From: Bradyrhizobium sp. AZCC 2176 | GTDB lineage: Bacteria > Pseudomonadota > Alphaproteobacteria > Rhizobiales > Xanthobacteraceae | Direction of reading: 5' to 3' | DNA: 64,000 bases | NCBI RefSeq assembly: GCF_036924645.1 | Contig: NZ_JAZHRX010000001.1 | Span: 3,561,501 to 3,625,500, forward strand | In this document: one piece after another, positions 42,041-51,881 of the stretch | Numbering within the stretch: position 1 is the stretch's first letter | Layout of the letters: every line of letters begins with the position of its first letter | Notes under the pieces: model-generated | The model's input: the letters and a program-made list of their open reading frames with translations, nothing else | Told to the model about the DNA's origin: nothing | Database searches by the model: none | Translations under genes and position numbers: made by a program

Positions 42041-43705
42041 ATGAAAAACAAAATCACCGGCCGCTCCGCATTCCTTGCATTGCTGAAAGACGAGGGCATC
42101 ACCCACCTGTTCGGCAATCCCGGCACCACCGAACTGCCCATCATGCACGCGCTGAAGGACCATCCCGACCTCACCTACGTGATGGCGATGCAGGAGAGCC
42201 TCGTCGTCGCCATGGCCGACGGTTTCAGCCGCGCCTCGGGCAAGCTCGTCGCCTGCAACGTCCACGTCGCGCCCGGCCTCGGCAACGCGATGGGTTCGCT
42301 CTACAACGCAAGCTTCACCGGCACGCCCCTGATCCTGACCGCAGGCCAGCAGGAACAGGGCCACGGCCTGACCGAGCCGGTGCTCTACGGCCCGCTGGTG
42401 CAGATGGCGCAGCCGCTGGTGAAATGGGCCGTCGAGGTGACGCGTCTGGAGGACCTTCCGCGCATCGTGCGCCGCGCCGCCAAGATCGCGACCACACCGC
42501 CGACCGGGCCGGTATTCATCTCACTGCCGGGCGATATTCTCAACGCCGAGGCCGGCATCGATCTCGGCCGCTCCACCCGGATCGATACCCGCGTCAAGCC
42601 GTCTGAGGAATCGCTGCAGGCGCTGACCGCGCGCATCCTGAAAGCGGAGCGGCCCGTGATCATCGTCGGCGACGAGATCGTCAAGAGCGATGCATTGCAG
42701 GAGGCCGCTCAACTCGCGGAAACGCTGGGCTGTCCGGCGTATCAGTCCTCAACGCCCTATGGCGCGCATTTCCTGTCCGAAAGCCCGTGCTTCATGGGCG
42801 CACTGGCGCGCATCCAGAAGATTGCCCGCAAGACGCTTGCGCCTTTCGACCTCATCATCGCGCTCGGCGGCGATCCGCTGCGGATGTCGGTCTATAGCGA
42901 AACCGATCCGCTGCCGGACGGGCTTTCGATCGTGCAGGTCGGCCTGGTCGATCACGATCTCGCCAGGAATTACGGCGCCGAGATCGTGCTCAAGGCCGAC
43001 GTGAGGGAAACCCTGCGCGCGCTGGTGGCGGCGCTGAAGGCTGCGGGCGGTGGTACGCTCGAGACGCGCGCGAAGCAGGGATTGGCCGCGCTGGCGTCTA
43101 AGAACTGGACAGCCAGGCGCAAGCCGCTGGTCGAGCAGATATCGAAACACGCAAGTACCTCGCCGATCGATCCCGACTGGCTGGCGCTGCAGGTGGTCGA
43201 GGCAATGCCCGACAATGCGATCCTGGTCGACGAGGGGCTGACGTCATCGCGGCAGATGATCGCGTTGCGCCCGCATCGCGACCGCTACGGCTATCACGCG
43301 CTGGCCTCGGGTGGCATCGGCTGGGGACTGCCGGCGTCCGTCGGCGTCAGCCTCGCCAATCCGCAGCGACCGGTGGTGTGTTACTCCGGCGACGGCAGTT
43401 CGATGTATTCGATCCAGTCGCTGTGGACGGCGGCAAATCACAAGCTGCCGCTGACATTCGTGATCGTCAACAATGGCGGCTACCGCATCATCAAGCAGCG
43501 GCTGCTCGCCTTCCATGGCGATGATCATTATGTCGGCATGGATTTCATCGATCCGCCGGTGGACTTTACCGGCATGGCGAAATCGCTCGGACTCGAGGCG
43601 ACACGGGTCACCGATCCCTCGCAGTTGAAGTCGGTATTGTCATCCGCGTTCAGCCGCCCCGGCGCGAAGCTAATCGAAGTTGTCGTGAGCAATTCGGTGA
43701 ATTGA
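42041..43705 (+). CDS. thiamine-diphosphate-dependent enzyme, benzoylformate decarboxylase/acetolactate synthase type
   Basis: A 554-residue cytoplasmic enzyme with the three-domain ThDP fold. Domain 1 has HLFGNPGTTELP and the activating Glu in VMAMQESLVVAMADGFSRASG. The central domain (about 190-330) is followed by the cofactor motif GDGSSMYSIQSLWTAANHKLPLTFVIVNNGGY, which binds Mg and diphosphate. NPGTTELP resembles benzoylformate decarboxylase more than acetolactate synthase. The ATG at 42041 has AGAGGAAAT upstream; a longer frame lacks domain character. No regulatory subunit is nearby. A role in decarboxylating an aromatic 2-oxoacid is inference. Confidence 0.88.
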   Translation: MKNKITGRSAFLALLKDEGITHLFGNPGTTELPIMHALKDHPDLTYVMAMQESLVVAMADGFSRASGKLVACNVHVAPGLGNAMGSLYNASFTGTPLILTAGQQEQGHGLTEPVLYGPLVQMAQPLVKWAVEVTRLEDLPRIVRRAAKIATTPPTGPVFISLPGDILNAEAGIDLGRSTRIDTRVKPSEESLQALTARILKAERPVIIVGDEIVKSDALQEAAQLAETLGCPAYQSSTPYGAHFLSESPCFMGALARIQKIARKTLAPFDLIIALGGDPLRMSVYSETDPLPDGLSIVQVGLVDHDLARNYGAEIVLKADVRETLRALVAALKAAGGGTLETRAKQGLAALASKNWTARRKPLVEQISKHASTSPIDPDWLALQVVEAMPDNAILVDEGLTSSRQMIALRPHRDRYGYHALASGGIGWGLPASVGVSLANPQRPVVCYSGDGSSMYSIQSLWTAANHKLPLTFVIVNNGGYRIIKQRLLAFHGDDHYVGMDFIDPPVDFTGMAKSLGLEATRVTDPSQLKSVLSSAFSRPGAKLIEVVVSNSVN

Positions 43706-43713
43706 CTATTCCG

Positions 43714-43791
43714 TCATTCCGGGGCGATGCGAAGCATCGAACCCGGAAGCTCGAGATTCCGGGTCTGGTCCTTCGGACCATCCCGGAATGA
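43714..43791. repeat. dispersed palindromic element with TCATTCCGGGG ends
   Basis: TCATTCCGGGGCG at the left returns as CCCGGAATGA at the right; inner arms GATGCGAAGCATC and TGGTCCTTCGGACCA also pair. A relative lies at 56266-56368. It separates two convergent genes. Confidence 0.7.
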
Positions 43792-43799
43792 CGCGGCAA

Positions 43800-45188
43800 C
43801 TACCCCGCCGCTTTCGCCGCAAGGTGCGGCCGATACCGGCTCGCCGGATGCTGCTCCGTCAGCCGTGCTCGTCCCGCGCCGAACAGTTTTTCGCGCAGCG
43901 TTCCTTCCACATACGCGCTCTTGTATCTCCCGCGCCGAGTCAGCTCTGGCACCAGCATGTCGGCGATATCCTCGAAATCGCCGGGTGAGGTCGCGAACGC
44001 AACATTGAGGCCATCGACATCGGTCTGCTCGAACCAGGCCTCGATATCGTCGGCGACCTTCTCCGGCGTTCCGACTACGACGGGGCCGGCGCCGCCGATG
44101 CCGACATGTTCGACGACCTCACGCACGGTCCAGACCCTGTCAGGATCGGCACGCGTGACGTTGTCGAGCGCGGTGCGTCCGGCGTCGTTCTGGATGTGGC
44201 GTACCTGCTGGTCGAGGTCGTAGCCCGAGAAATCGATACCCATCCAGCCCGACATCAAGGTCAATGCGCCCTCGGCGGCGATGTGCGCGCGATAGTCGGC
44301 GTACTTTGCTTTTGCCTCTGCCTCGGTGCGGCCGAGAATGATCGTCATCATGGAGAACATCAGGATCTCGGCCGGGTTGCGCCCGATCTCCTTCGCCAGC
44401 GCGCGGATCGCTGCCACGCGTGGGCCGATGATCTTGGCCGACGGGCCCGACATGAACACGCATTCGGCGTGCTGGGCGGCAAACTGCCGTCCGCGCGGCG
44501 AGGTGCCGGCCTGGTACAGCACTGGCGTGCGCTGCGGCGACGGCTCGCTCAAGTGGATCGCATTGAGCCGGTAGTTCGTGCCCTCATGCGCGATGCGATG
44601 TACCTTGGAAGGATCTGCAAAGATGCCGCGCGCCCGGTCGCGCAGCACAGCGTCATCCTCCCAGCTTCCTTCCCAAAGCTTGTAGACCAGCTCCATATAC
44701 TCATCCGCGATATCGTAGCGGTCGTCATGCGCGGTCTGCTTGTCCTTACCGGCGCCGCGGGCGGCCGAATCGAGATAGCCGGTCACCACATTCCAGCCGA
44801 TCCGCCCCTCAGTCAGGTGATCGAGCGTCGACATCCGTCGCGCGAACGGATAGGGCGGCTCGAAGGAGAGATTGCTGGTGACGCCGAAGCCGAGATTCTG
44901 CGTTACCGACGCCATCGCCGGGATCAGCATCAGCGGCTCGTTGGCCGGTGTCTGCGCGGCGTTGCGCAACGCCGCATCGTGGCTGTTGCCATAGACGTCG
45001 TAGACGCCGAGCACGTCGGCGAGAAACAGCCCGTCGAACCGGCCGCGCTCCAGCGTCCTCGCCAGATCGAGCCAGTAGGGCAGGCGGTTGTAGCCGAGGG
45101 TGCGGTCGCGCGGATGGGTCCAGAGCCCCGGCGATTGATGCGCGACGCAGTTCATGGCGAACGCATTGAGCCGGATTTGCTTTGTCAT
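43800..45188 (-). CDS. NtaA/SnaA/DszA-family flavin-dependent monooxygenase (copy 1)
   Basis: A 462-residue LLM-class enzyme that uses reduced FMN from a separate reductase to oxidise sulfur or nitrogen compounds. Signatures are NAFAMNCVAHQSPGLWTHP, FDGLFLADVLGVYDVY, TLDHLTEGRIGWNVVTG, DDRYDIADEYMELVYKLWEGSW, VLYQAGTSPRGRQFAAQHAE and DIADMLVPELTRRGRY. The ATG at 45188 begins the conserved part; the frame to 45296 is unsupported. A second family member at 61538-62905 differs clearly. No reductase gene is adjacent. Substrates in this family include nitrilotriacetate, dibenzothiophene sulfone and dimethyl sulfide. Confidence 0.9.
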   Translation of the reverse strand: MTKQIRLNAFAMNCVAHQSPGLWTHPRDRTLGYNRLPYWLDLARTLERGRFDGLFLADVLGVYDVYGNSHDAALRNAAQTPANEPLMLIPAMASVTQNLGFGVTSNLSFEPPYPFARRMSTLDHLTEGRIGWNVVTGYLDSAARGAGKDKQTAHDDRYDIADEYMELVYKLWEGSWEDDAVLRDRARGIFADPSKVHRIAHEGTNYRLNAIHLSEPSPQRTPVLYQAGTSPRGRQFAAQHAECVFMSGPSAKIIGPRVAAIRALAKEIGRNPAEILMFSMMTIILGRTEAEAKAKYADYRAHIAAEGALTLMSGWMGIDFSGYDLDQQVRHIQNDAGRTALDNVTRADPDRVWTVREVVEHVGIGGAGPVVVGTPEKVADDIEAWFEQTDVDGLNVAFATSPGDFEDIADMLVPELTRRGRYKSAYVEGTLREKLFGAGRARLTEQHPASRYRPHLAAKAAG

Positions 45189-45377
45189 GACGCGAGGACC
45201 CTGGAATGCGCGCAGAGTTCCCTGCGCATTCGCCCGATTATATGCCGGGCTATTGCCTGAAATTGTTGCATCCTTGCCGCTTTTAGCAAGGCCCATTCTG
45301 CAGGCCGTGCCACTTCCAGCGGGCGGCTTATCCCGATAGGTTGCGGCTCCCTACGAGCGTGAACAAAGGAAACGAAT

Positions 45378-46763
45378 ATGGCTGATAGAGCCGACGCGAT
45401 TGCGCGGGTACGCGAGCATCTCCATTCCGGCGCATTTCTCGCCGAGCTCGGCCGCAGGGTCGGTTATCGGACCGAAAGCCAGAACCCCGGCAGCGGCGAG
45501 GCGTTGCGCGCCTATCTTGTCGATGACCTCCAGCCCGCCTTCGCCGCGCTGGACTTCTCCACCCGCCTGATCGAATCGCCGACCGGCAAGGGTCCGTATC
45601 TGCTGGCTGACTATCGCGAGGATGCCTCGCTGCCGACCGTGCTCACCTATGGTCACGGCGACGTCGTCGACGGCATGGACGGCGAATGGCGCGACAATCT
45701 CGATCCCTGGAAAACCACGACCAAAGGCGAGCGCGTCTATGGCCGCGGCACCGCCGACAACAAGGGCCAGCACAGCATCAATCTCGCGGCCTTGCGCGCC
45801 GTGCGCGAGACCCGAGGCGGCAAGCTCGGCTTCAACGCCAAATTCATCATCGAGACCGGCGAGGAGATCGGCTCGCCCGATCTGCGGCAGGTGTGCGAAG
45901 CCCACCGGGAGGAGCTGAAGGCGGATCTGTTCCTGGCATCCGACGGGCCGCGATTGTCGGCCGATCGGCCGACCATTTTCCTCGGCTGCCGCGGCGGCAA
46001 CCGCATCCATCTCGATGTCAATCTGCGCGAGGGTGGCCACCATTCGGGCAATTGGGGCGGCGTGCTCGCCAACCCGGCGACGATACTTTGCAACGCCATC
46101 GCGAGCCTGGTCGACGGCAAGGGGCGGATGAAGCTCGACGCGCTCAAGCCGCCGCGGATTTCGAACGCCGTCCGCGCCGCGCTCGCGGACGTGAAGATCG
46201 AGCCGACCGCCGACGAGCCGGCACTGGCGTCCGACTGGGGCGAGGAAGGATTGTCGCCGGCGGAGCGGTTGTTTGCCTGGAATACACTGGAAGTCCTGGC
46301 GATGTCGTCCGGCAATGTCGAGAAGCCGGCCAACGCCATTCCCGGCCGCGCCAATGCCGTGCTGCAGCTCCGCTTCGTCGTCGGCACCCGATATGAAGAG
46401 GTCGTCGATGCCGTGCGCACGCATTTGCATGCCAACGGTTTTTCGATGGTGGAGGTCAGCGGCGCGCAGCGCTTCGCCGCCTCGCGTACCGATGTCGACA
46501 GCCCCTGGGTGAACTGGACGGCGGACTCGATCCGCAAGACCACCGGCAAGGCGCCAGCGATCCTGCCGAATTTCGGCGGCTCGCTGCCCAACGACGTGTT
46601 CGCCGAAGGGCTGGGGCTGCCGACGATCTGGGTGCCGCACTCCTATCCCGGCTGCTCGCAGCATGCGCCGGACGAACACATTCTGCTGCCCGTGACCGAA
46701 GAAGCGCTCGCCATCATGGCGGGGCTGTTCTGGGATCTCGGCGAGAAGACGCGGGCGTTCTAG
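45378..46763 (+). CDS. M20-family metallopeptidase/amidohydrolase
   Basis: A 461-residue dinuclear zinc hydrolase of the M20/ArgE/DapE group. The metal and catalytic elements are VLTYGHGDVVDG (His and the Asp two residues on), YGRGTADNKGQHSINL, the Glu pair in FIIETGEEIGSPD and the late GLPTIWVPHSYPGCSQHAPDEH. A dimerisation domain (about 205-330) contains GGHHSGNWGG. AAAGGAA precedes the ATG. It is convergent with tctA, 7 bp away. The substrate is probably a dipeptide or N-acyl amino acid. Confidence 0.92.
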   Translation: MADRADAIARVREHLHSGAFLAELGRRVGYRTESQNPGSGEALRAYLVDDLQPAFAALDFSTRLIESPTGKGPYLLADYREDASLPTVLTYGHGDVVDGMDGEWRDNLDPWKTTTKGERVYGRGTADNKGQHSINLAALRAVRETRGGKLGFNAKFIIETGEEIGSPDLRQVCEAHREELKADLFLASDGPRLSADRPTIFLGCRGGNRIHLDVNLREGGHHSGNWGGVLANPATILCNAIASLVDGKGRMKLDALKPPRISNAVRAALADVKIEPTADEPALASDWGEEGLSPAERLFAWNTLEVLAMSSGNVEKPANAIPGRANAVLQLRFVVGTRYEEVVDAVRTHLHANGFSMVEVSGAQRFAASRTDVDSPWVNWTADSIRKTTGKAPAILPNFGGSLPNDVFAEGLGLPTIWVPHSYPGCSQHAPDEHILLPVTEEALAIMAGLFWDLGEKTRAF

Positions 46764-46770
46764 CTGCGGC

Positions 46771-48279
46771 TCACGCCCCTTCGTCCAGAGCGACCATCTC
46801 GCGTTTCTTGCGCAGCGCGGGCAGCAGCGGCGCGACCAGCAGCACCAACGCGAACAACAGGCAGGCGGCCGAGATCGGCCGCTGCACGAAGGTCATGAGA
46901 TCGCCCTGCGACAGGATCAGCGATTTACGCAGATTATTCTCCAGCATCGGCCCCAGCACGAACGCCAGCACCAGCGGCGCCGGCTCATAGCCGAGCTTGC
47001 GCATGAAATAGCCGATCACGCCGAACGCGATCATCACATAGACGTCGAACACATTGTTGCTGGAGCAATAGACGCCGATGACGGTGAACAGGATGATCAG
47101 CGGGAACAGGATATTGTAGGGCAATTTGAGGAGCTGCACCCACATCCCGATCATCGGCAGGTTCAGCACGAGCAGCATCAGATTGCCGATATACATGCTG
47201 GCGACGATGCCCCAGAACAGGCCCGGGTTCTGCGTGATCATCAGAGGTCCAGGCTGCAGCCCGTGAATGACGAAGGCGCCGAGCAGCAGCGCCATCACCA
47301 CGTTCGGCGGAATGCCGAGCGTCATCAGCGGAATGAAGGCGCCGCCGGCGGCTGCGTTGTTGGCGGCTTCGGGTCCCGCCACGCCTTCGATCGCGCCGTT
47401 GCCGAAGCGCTCCGGTGTCTTGGACAACCGTTTCTCCAACGCATAGGACGCGAACGACGAGATCACCGCGCCGCCACCAGGCAGAATGCCGAGGAAAAAT
47501 CCAAGGACCGTTCCGCGCGTCATCGGACCGGCGCTGGTTTTCCAGTCCTGCCTGCTTGGAAGCAGGTGCGTGATCTTGGTGTTGATGATGTCGCGCTTGA
47601 TGACCTGCTCGGTGTTGAGCAGCACTTCGGCGATTCCGAACAGGCCCATCACCACGGGGACGAGGCCAATGCCGTCAATCAGCTCCACCCGGCCGAAAGT
47701 CAGGCGCGGCTGCGCGGTGATGCTGTCGAGCCCGACCACGCCGAGCACGACCCCGATGCAGGCCATCAACAGCGCCTTTGCCATCGAGCCCTGCGTCAGG
47801 AAGGTGAGGACCACAAGGCCGAGCACCATCAGGCTGAAATATTCGGCCGGTCCGAATGCAATCGCGACGCTGGCGAGCTTGGGCGCCACCAGCATCAGCG
47901 CGATCAGCGCGAAGGTGCCGGCGAAGAACGAGCCGAATGCGGAGATGCCGAGCGCAGGTCCTGCGCGGCCCTGCTTGGCCATCTGGTGGCCATCGATACA
48001 GGTGACGACGGACGCGGCCTCGCCGGGAATGTTGACCAGGATCGAAGTGGTCGAGCCGCCATACATCGAGCCGTAGTAGATGCCAGCCATCATGATGATG
48101 CCGGACTCCGGCGTGCCCGACAGCGTGATCGGCAATAGCAGCGACATCGCCGAGATCGGGCCGATGCCCGGCAACACGCCGACCAGCGTACCGATGAACA
48201 CGCCGATGAAGCAGTAGATCAGGTTGATGGGTTGAAGGGCGACGCCGAAGCCATGGGCAACATTGACGAGTGTGTCCAT
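46771..48279 (-). CDS. tctA: tripartite tricarboxylate transporter large permease TctA
   Basis: A 502-residue inner-membrane protein with about 12 spans. It starts [43 protein letters not shown], the TctA signature, with a second [21 protein letters not shown] repeat and [33 protein letters not shown]. It drives uptake of a carboxylate with TctB, using ligand delivered by TctC. It is the last gene of the tctCBA operon, 7 bp after tctB. The acidic tail VALDEGA is cytoplasmic. Confidence 0.95.
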   Translation of the reverse strand: MDTLVNVAHGFGVALQPINLIYCFIGVFIGTLVGVLPGIGPISAMSLLLPITLSGTPESGIIMMAGIYYGSMYGGSTTSILVNIPGEAASVVTCIDGHQMAKQGRAGPALGISAFGSFFAGTFALIALMLVAPKLASVAIAFGPAEYFSLMVLGLVVLTFLTQGSMAKALLMACIGVVLGVVGLDSITAQPRLTFGRVELIDGIGLVPVVMGLFGIAEVLLNTEQVIKRDIINTKITHLLPSRQDWKTSAGPMTRGTVLGFFLGILPGGGAVISSFASYALEKRLSKTPERFGNGAIEGVAGPEAANNAAAGGAFIPLMTLGIPPNVVMALLLGAFVIHGLQPGPLMITQNPGLFWGIVASMYIGNLMLLVLNLPMIGMWVQLLKLPYNILFPLIILFTVIGVYCSSNNVFDVYVMIAFGVIGYFMRKLGYEPAPLVLAFVLGPMLENNLRKSLILSQGDLMTFVQRPISAACLLFALVLLVAPLLPALRKKREMVALDEGA

Positions 48280-48286
48280 GGTGCGA

Positions 48287-48772
48287 TCAGCCGATTTCGA
48301 AAATGCCAGAGGGCAACTGGATCAGGAGCAGGCGTTTGAGGATCCACCACATCCCAAGCGGAACCAGCACTGCAATCGGGACGGCCAGCGGCCAGCGCAC
48401 CGGATCGACCACGCGCAACAGCAGCAACATCAACGGAATGGAGGACAGCAGAAAGCCGAGCGGGTTGAGGGCGAACGAAAAAGCGACGAGGCAGACGATC
48501 ACCAATAGCGGCTTGGTCCAGCGCGTGTTCACCCAACGCGAGCCAAAGGTCGGCCCGCCTTCGGTCAATGCGGCGATGATGATCGAGGCGGCGAACAGGC
48601 ACATCAGGATGCCGGTATAGAACAACACGAAGCCGGAGCCGGGGTCGTTGATGGTGCCGAGCTTGAGCTTGAGTCCGGACCAGATCACGAAGCCGCCCAG
48701 CGCAAGCCCGATCAGCCCGCCCCACAGTTCGGAATTGTTGAGGCGGAATTTGACGTTGGTGTCGTTGCTCAT
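48287..48772 (-). CDS. tctB: tripartite tricarboxylate transporter small permease TctB
   Basis: A 161-residue protein with four membrane segments (LWGGLIGLALGGFVIWSGLKL, FVLFYTGILMCLFAASIIIA, LLVIVCLVAFSFALNPLGFLLSSIPLMLLLL, WPLAVPIAVLVPLGMWWIL). Size, GSGFVLFYTG motif and position before tctA identify TctB. It has no known catalytic residues and forms the membrane complex with TctA. Spacing to tctA is 7 bp; to tctC, 194 bp filled by a palindromic repeat. Confidence 0.93.
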   Translation of the reverse strand: MSNDTNVKFRLNNSELWGGLIGLALGGFVIWSGLKLKLGTINDPGSGFVLFYTGILMCLFAASIIIAALTEGGPTFGSRWVNTRWTKPLLVIVCLVAFSFALNPLGFLLSSIPLMLLLLRVVDPVRWPLAVPIAVLVPLGMWWILKRLLLIQLPSGIFEIG

Positions 48773-48790
48773 GCGTCTCTCTCAGCCGTT

Positions 48791-48958
48791 CCCCGGACGC
48801 TGTGCAGCACCATCAGCGCGTTTACGCGCGTCTTGACGCGCTATGGTGATACGCTGCACAAGCCGGGGTCCATGGGTGTCCGGGCGCAGTGTTTGCGGAT
48901 GCAGTGGGTCCCGGCTCTGCGGAGCAGCGTAAAGAACGCTGCACCGCGTCCGGGACAC
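48791..48958. repeat. dispersed palindromic element inside the tctCBA operon
   Basis: CCCCGGACGCTGTGCAGC at 48791 returns as GCTGCACCGCGTCCGGGACA at the far end, with inner CATCAGCGCG..., GGGTCCATGG and GGGTCCCGG parts. It lies between tctC and tctB and could lower expression of the permease genes relative to the binding protein. Confidence 0.7.
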
Positions 48959-48966
48959 GGCCGAAA

Positions 48967-49938
48967 CTAATTCGTCTTTTTCGCCAGCCCGAGCCTGTCG
49001 ACCACCTTGCGCTCGGACTCGGTGACCTCGACGACGAACTTCTTGTAGTCCTCGGTGCTCTTGTAACTGGGCACCATGTCGAATTTGGCCAGCGTGGCGA
49101 TCACGGCCGGATCTTCCAGGGCCTTCTTGAAGGCGTCGTGCAGCTTGGCGACGATCTTCGGGTCCATGCCCTTCGGACCGGCGATGCCGAACGGTGAATC
49201 ATAGACCATGGGATAGCCGAGCTCCTTCAGCGTCGGAACATCGGGATAGTTCGGCGAGCGCGCCGAGGTCCACACCATCAGAAGCCTCAGCTTGCCGGCG
49301 TCGACCAGCGGCCGCCAGCCGGTCGAGTCCGCCTGCAGCATGGTATGCTGCCCCAGCACCGCGGCATTGGTTTCCGCACCGCCCTTGAACGGCACCTGGG
49401 TCAGCTTGATGCCGGCCATCGAGGCGATCTGCTCCATGCCGATATGCAGCGACGTACCGGCGCCCGGGGTGGCATAGGTCACCTTGCCGGGATTCTGCTT
49501 GGCGTAATCGACAACGTCCTTCCAGGTCTTGAACGGCGACTCGGTGCTGGTGGTGACGCCGAAGGTGTAGCCGGTGAGGTGGACGATATAGGTGAAGTCC
49601 TTGTCGGGATTCCACGAGACTTCCTGCATCAAGGGCAGGCGGAACACGGTGATCGGAATCTGGGCGATGGTATAGCCGTCGGGCTTGGCGCCTGCCGCCA
49701 TGGTGGCAGGGCCGACGGTGCCGCTGCCACCGGCCTTGTTGTCGATGGCGATCGGCTGTCCGAGCACCTTGGAAGCGCTTTCGGCGAGCGCCCGCATCGA
49801 GATATCGGTCGAGCCGCCCGCGGGCCACGGGACGATCAGCGTGATCGGCTTGGTGGGATATTCCTGCGCGCCCGCGGCTGCCGATAGCAGCATGCCGATG
49901 GCAGCGACAGCGATCGTCAGGCGGCTGCGTCGAACCAT
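48967..49938 (-). CDS. tctC: tripartite tricarboxylate transporter substrate-binding protein TctC
   Basis: A 323-residue periplasmic binding protein with a Sec leader (LTIAVAAIGMLLSAAAGAQ). EYPTKPITLIVPWPAGGSTD, IDNKAGGSGTVG, GKVTYATPGAGTSLHIG and VPFKGGAETN are the Bug-family elements. It differs clearly from the three orphan paralogues in the window. GGAGGATTTGAT precedes the ATG. It is the first gene of the only complete tct operon here, so it is the one TctC with an obvious permease. The ligand is a carboxylate of unknown identity. Confidence 0.93.
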   Translation of the reverse strand: MVRRSRLTIAVAAIGMLLSAAAGAQEYPTKPITLIVPWPAGGSTDISMRALAESASKVLGQPIAIDNKAGGSGTVGPATMAAGAKPDGYTIAQIPITVFRLPLMQEVSWNPDKDFTYIVHLTGYTFGVTTSTESPFKTWKDVVDYAKQNPGKVTYATPGAGTSLHIGMEQIASMAGIKLTQVPFKGGAETNAAVLGQHTMLQADSTGWRPLVDAGKLRLLMVWTSARSPNYPDVPTLKELGYPMVYDSPFGIAGPKGMDPKIVAKLHDAFKKALEDPAVIATLAKFDMVPSYKSTEDYKKFVVEVTESERKVVDRLGLAKKTN

Positions 49939-50207
49939 ATCAAATCCTCCCCGGCCTCCTTAATGGCGAGGCGCGTTTTTTCTTTACTGTGCCCGATCTT
50001 CCCTGAAATCGGCGTGGAAGAAAAGCTTATTGACCTGGAGCCGCTCGCGCCGCCTGGGCCGCAATCGGCTGGAAACGACATCTGCGACAATTGGTCTGCC
50101 ACGGTCATCCCGAGGTGCGGAATTTGGCTGTCGCTGTGCCGGGGATGTTTGGGGCAGTACGGTATGGACCGGATGGGCCGGTTCCATGCGTTCGCAAACA
50201 CTTGCCG

Positions 50208-51458
50208 TTACGCCGCGCGTCGCAGCGCAAACGCCCCGGTCTCGGTGGCCGGGCGCTTGCGATCAATCATGTCCGCCGTCAGCCGCGCACTGCCGCAGGC
50301 CAGCGTCCAGCCGAGCATGCCGTGGCCCGAGTTGATGAACAGCCCGTCGAGCGGCGACCAGCCGATGATCGGCCGGCTGTCGGGCGTCGTAGGGCGAAGC
50401 CCGCACCAGGGCTCGATGTTGCCGGCAACGTCGATGCCGAGCAGCTCGGTCGAAGCGCGGCGCAGGATATCGACGCGTGCGGCATCGAACGTGTTGTTGC
50501 TTTCGAGATCGGCGATGCCGGCGACCCTTATCGCCGTGCGGGCATCGCGTGCGAGTGGCGCGAATACCAGCTTGCGCTCCATATCCGTCACGCTGTGCCT
50601 GATAACGTGCGTATCGGGGGCCGGCGTCAGCGTGATGCTGTAACCCTTGAGTGGATAGATCGGCAGATAGAATCCGCATGCTCTGGCAAATGCGCTCGAT
50701 GCCGCTCCCATACACAGAACGAAGCGGTCCGCCTGCACATGTCCGTTTCCGGTGTCGATGGCGACCAGGCGGCCGTCGGATCGCACCGGCCCGACAACGG
50801 GCGTATTGAGCAACCATTCGACGTTTCGCTGCCGTCTCAGGCGGAACGTAAGCCCCGCGCAGAATGCCGCGCAATCTCCGACCTGTTCGGAGGCTGTGAA
50901 GATGCCGCCCGCGAGTTCGCCGGCATCGAGTCTGAGTGCAGGCTCCAGCGCCAGGCATTCGGCCGGCGTCAACACCTGCTGGCTGTCCTCGCCAGTGATC
51001 ACGCGCCGCGCGGCATCGAATGCTTTTCTGCTGCGGAACACCACAAGCTTGCCGGCGGTCTGCAGTCCGAACGACAGATGCAGGGTTTGCGTCAGCCGCG
51101 CCAGTTCGCTCCGGCTCAACGCAGCGAGCGCGAGCTGTGCTGCAATGGTCTCGCGCACCGCTGCCGGCCGGCAGGCGAGCAGGAATCGCGCGCCCCAGGA
51201 GATCAGGGCGGGATCGAGGCTGGCGCGGATGCGCATCGGCGAATCCGGCGATAGCAGCAGCGATGGCAGCTTCAGCAAGGTTGCCGGAGACGCCAGCGGC
51301 GCCACGAACGCGTAAGAAAGCTGGCCGCCGTTGGCGGCGCTGGCGTCTTTCGCGGTGGAAGCATGCCGGTCGACGATGATGACGTCGTGCCCGGCCTCGG
51401 CAAGGCACCATGCGGTCGTCAGTCCGATGACGCCGGCGCCCAGTACACAGATTTTCAT
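50208..51458 (-). CDS. dadA: D-amino acid dehydrogenase (DadA-type FAD oxidoreductase)
   Basis: A 416-residue DAO-family flavoenzyme on the inner membrane side that oxidises D-amino acids to 2-oxoacids. The FAD motif is KICVLGAGVIGLTTAW (Gly7, Gly9, Gly12), followed by ANGGQLSYAFVAPLA, YPLKGYSITLTP and the FAD-closing NSGHGMLGWTLACGSARLTADMI. All match DadA. It is divergent from a LysR gene with a clear operator between them. The neighbouring ABC importer and D-amino acid aminotransferase support a D-amino acid role. Confidence 0.92.
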   Translation of the reverse strand: MKICVLGAGVIGLTTAWCLAEAGHDVIIVDRHASTAKDASAANGGQLSYAFVAPLASPATLLKLPSLLLSPDSPMRIRASLDPALISWGARFLLACRPAAVRETIAAQLALAALSRSELARLTQTLHLSFGLQTAGKLVVFRSRKAFDAARRVITGEDSQQVLTPAECLALEPALRLDAGELAGGIFTASEQVGDCAAFCAGLTFRLRRQRNVEWLLNTPVVGPVRSDGRLVAIDTGNGHVQADRFVLCMGAASSAFARACGFYLPIYPLKGYSITLTPAPDTHVIRHSVTDMERKLVFAPLARDARTAIRVAGIADLESNNTFDAARVDILRRASTELLGIDVAGNIEPWCGLRPTTPDSRPIIGWSPLDGLFINSGHGMLGWTLACGSARLTADMIDRKRPATETGAFALRRAA

Positions 51459-51574
51459 CTCTAGGTCTCGCCTTGGGTGATCGCCCGATCTAAACGCGAG
51501 AGCCGACCTGGCGAAGGGTTATCGCGCGCCAGGCTAAGGGTTCCGGACGCGGCCATTGATGCCAAGTCTGCATG

Positions 51575-51589
51575 ATGCAAAATTTGCAT
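51575..51589. promoter_or_regulatory. LysR-type operator (T-N11-A palindrome)
   Basis: ATGCAAAATTTGCAT is a perfect 15-bp dyad with TGCAAAATTTGCA as a T-N11-A LysR box. It lies in the 423-bp gap between divergent dadA and the LysR gene, 117 bp from the dadA start. I see nothing else certain in that gap. Confidence 0.7.
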
Positions 51590-51881
51590 AACCTGCCCAC
51601 GGCGTGGCAAGCTAATGAAGGCGTGACCTCATGGGCGAGCGCGGACCGGCTTATATGACAAGGCCAGGAATGATCGGGATCGTCGCGCTGGTGACGGCAG
51701 GGTGTAGCGATGCAAAGCTTGCATTGGCCAGCCTGCCGGCCGCTCCGCTACGTATTCCGGCATGGGCCTTCACATTTCGTATCGAGAACCAGCGCCGGTT
51801 GGCGTCCACGGCCATGTGCCGCCCCGAGGCGGGCTTTGCGGCCGCGCGTCGTCCGCGGCCTGCATCAAGGCGGGGAGTGTG

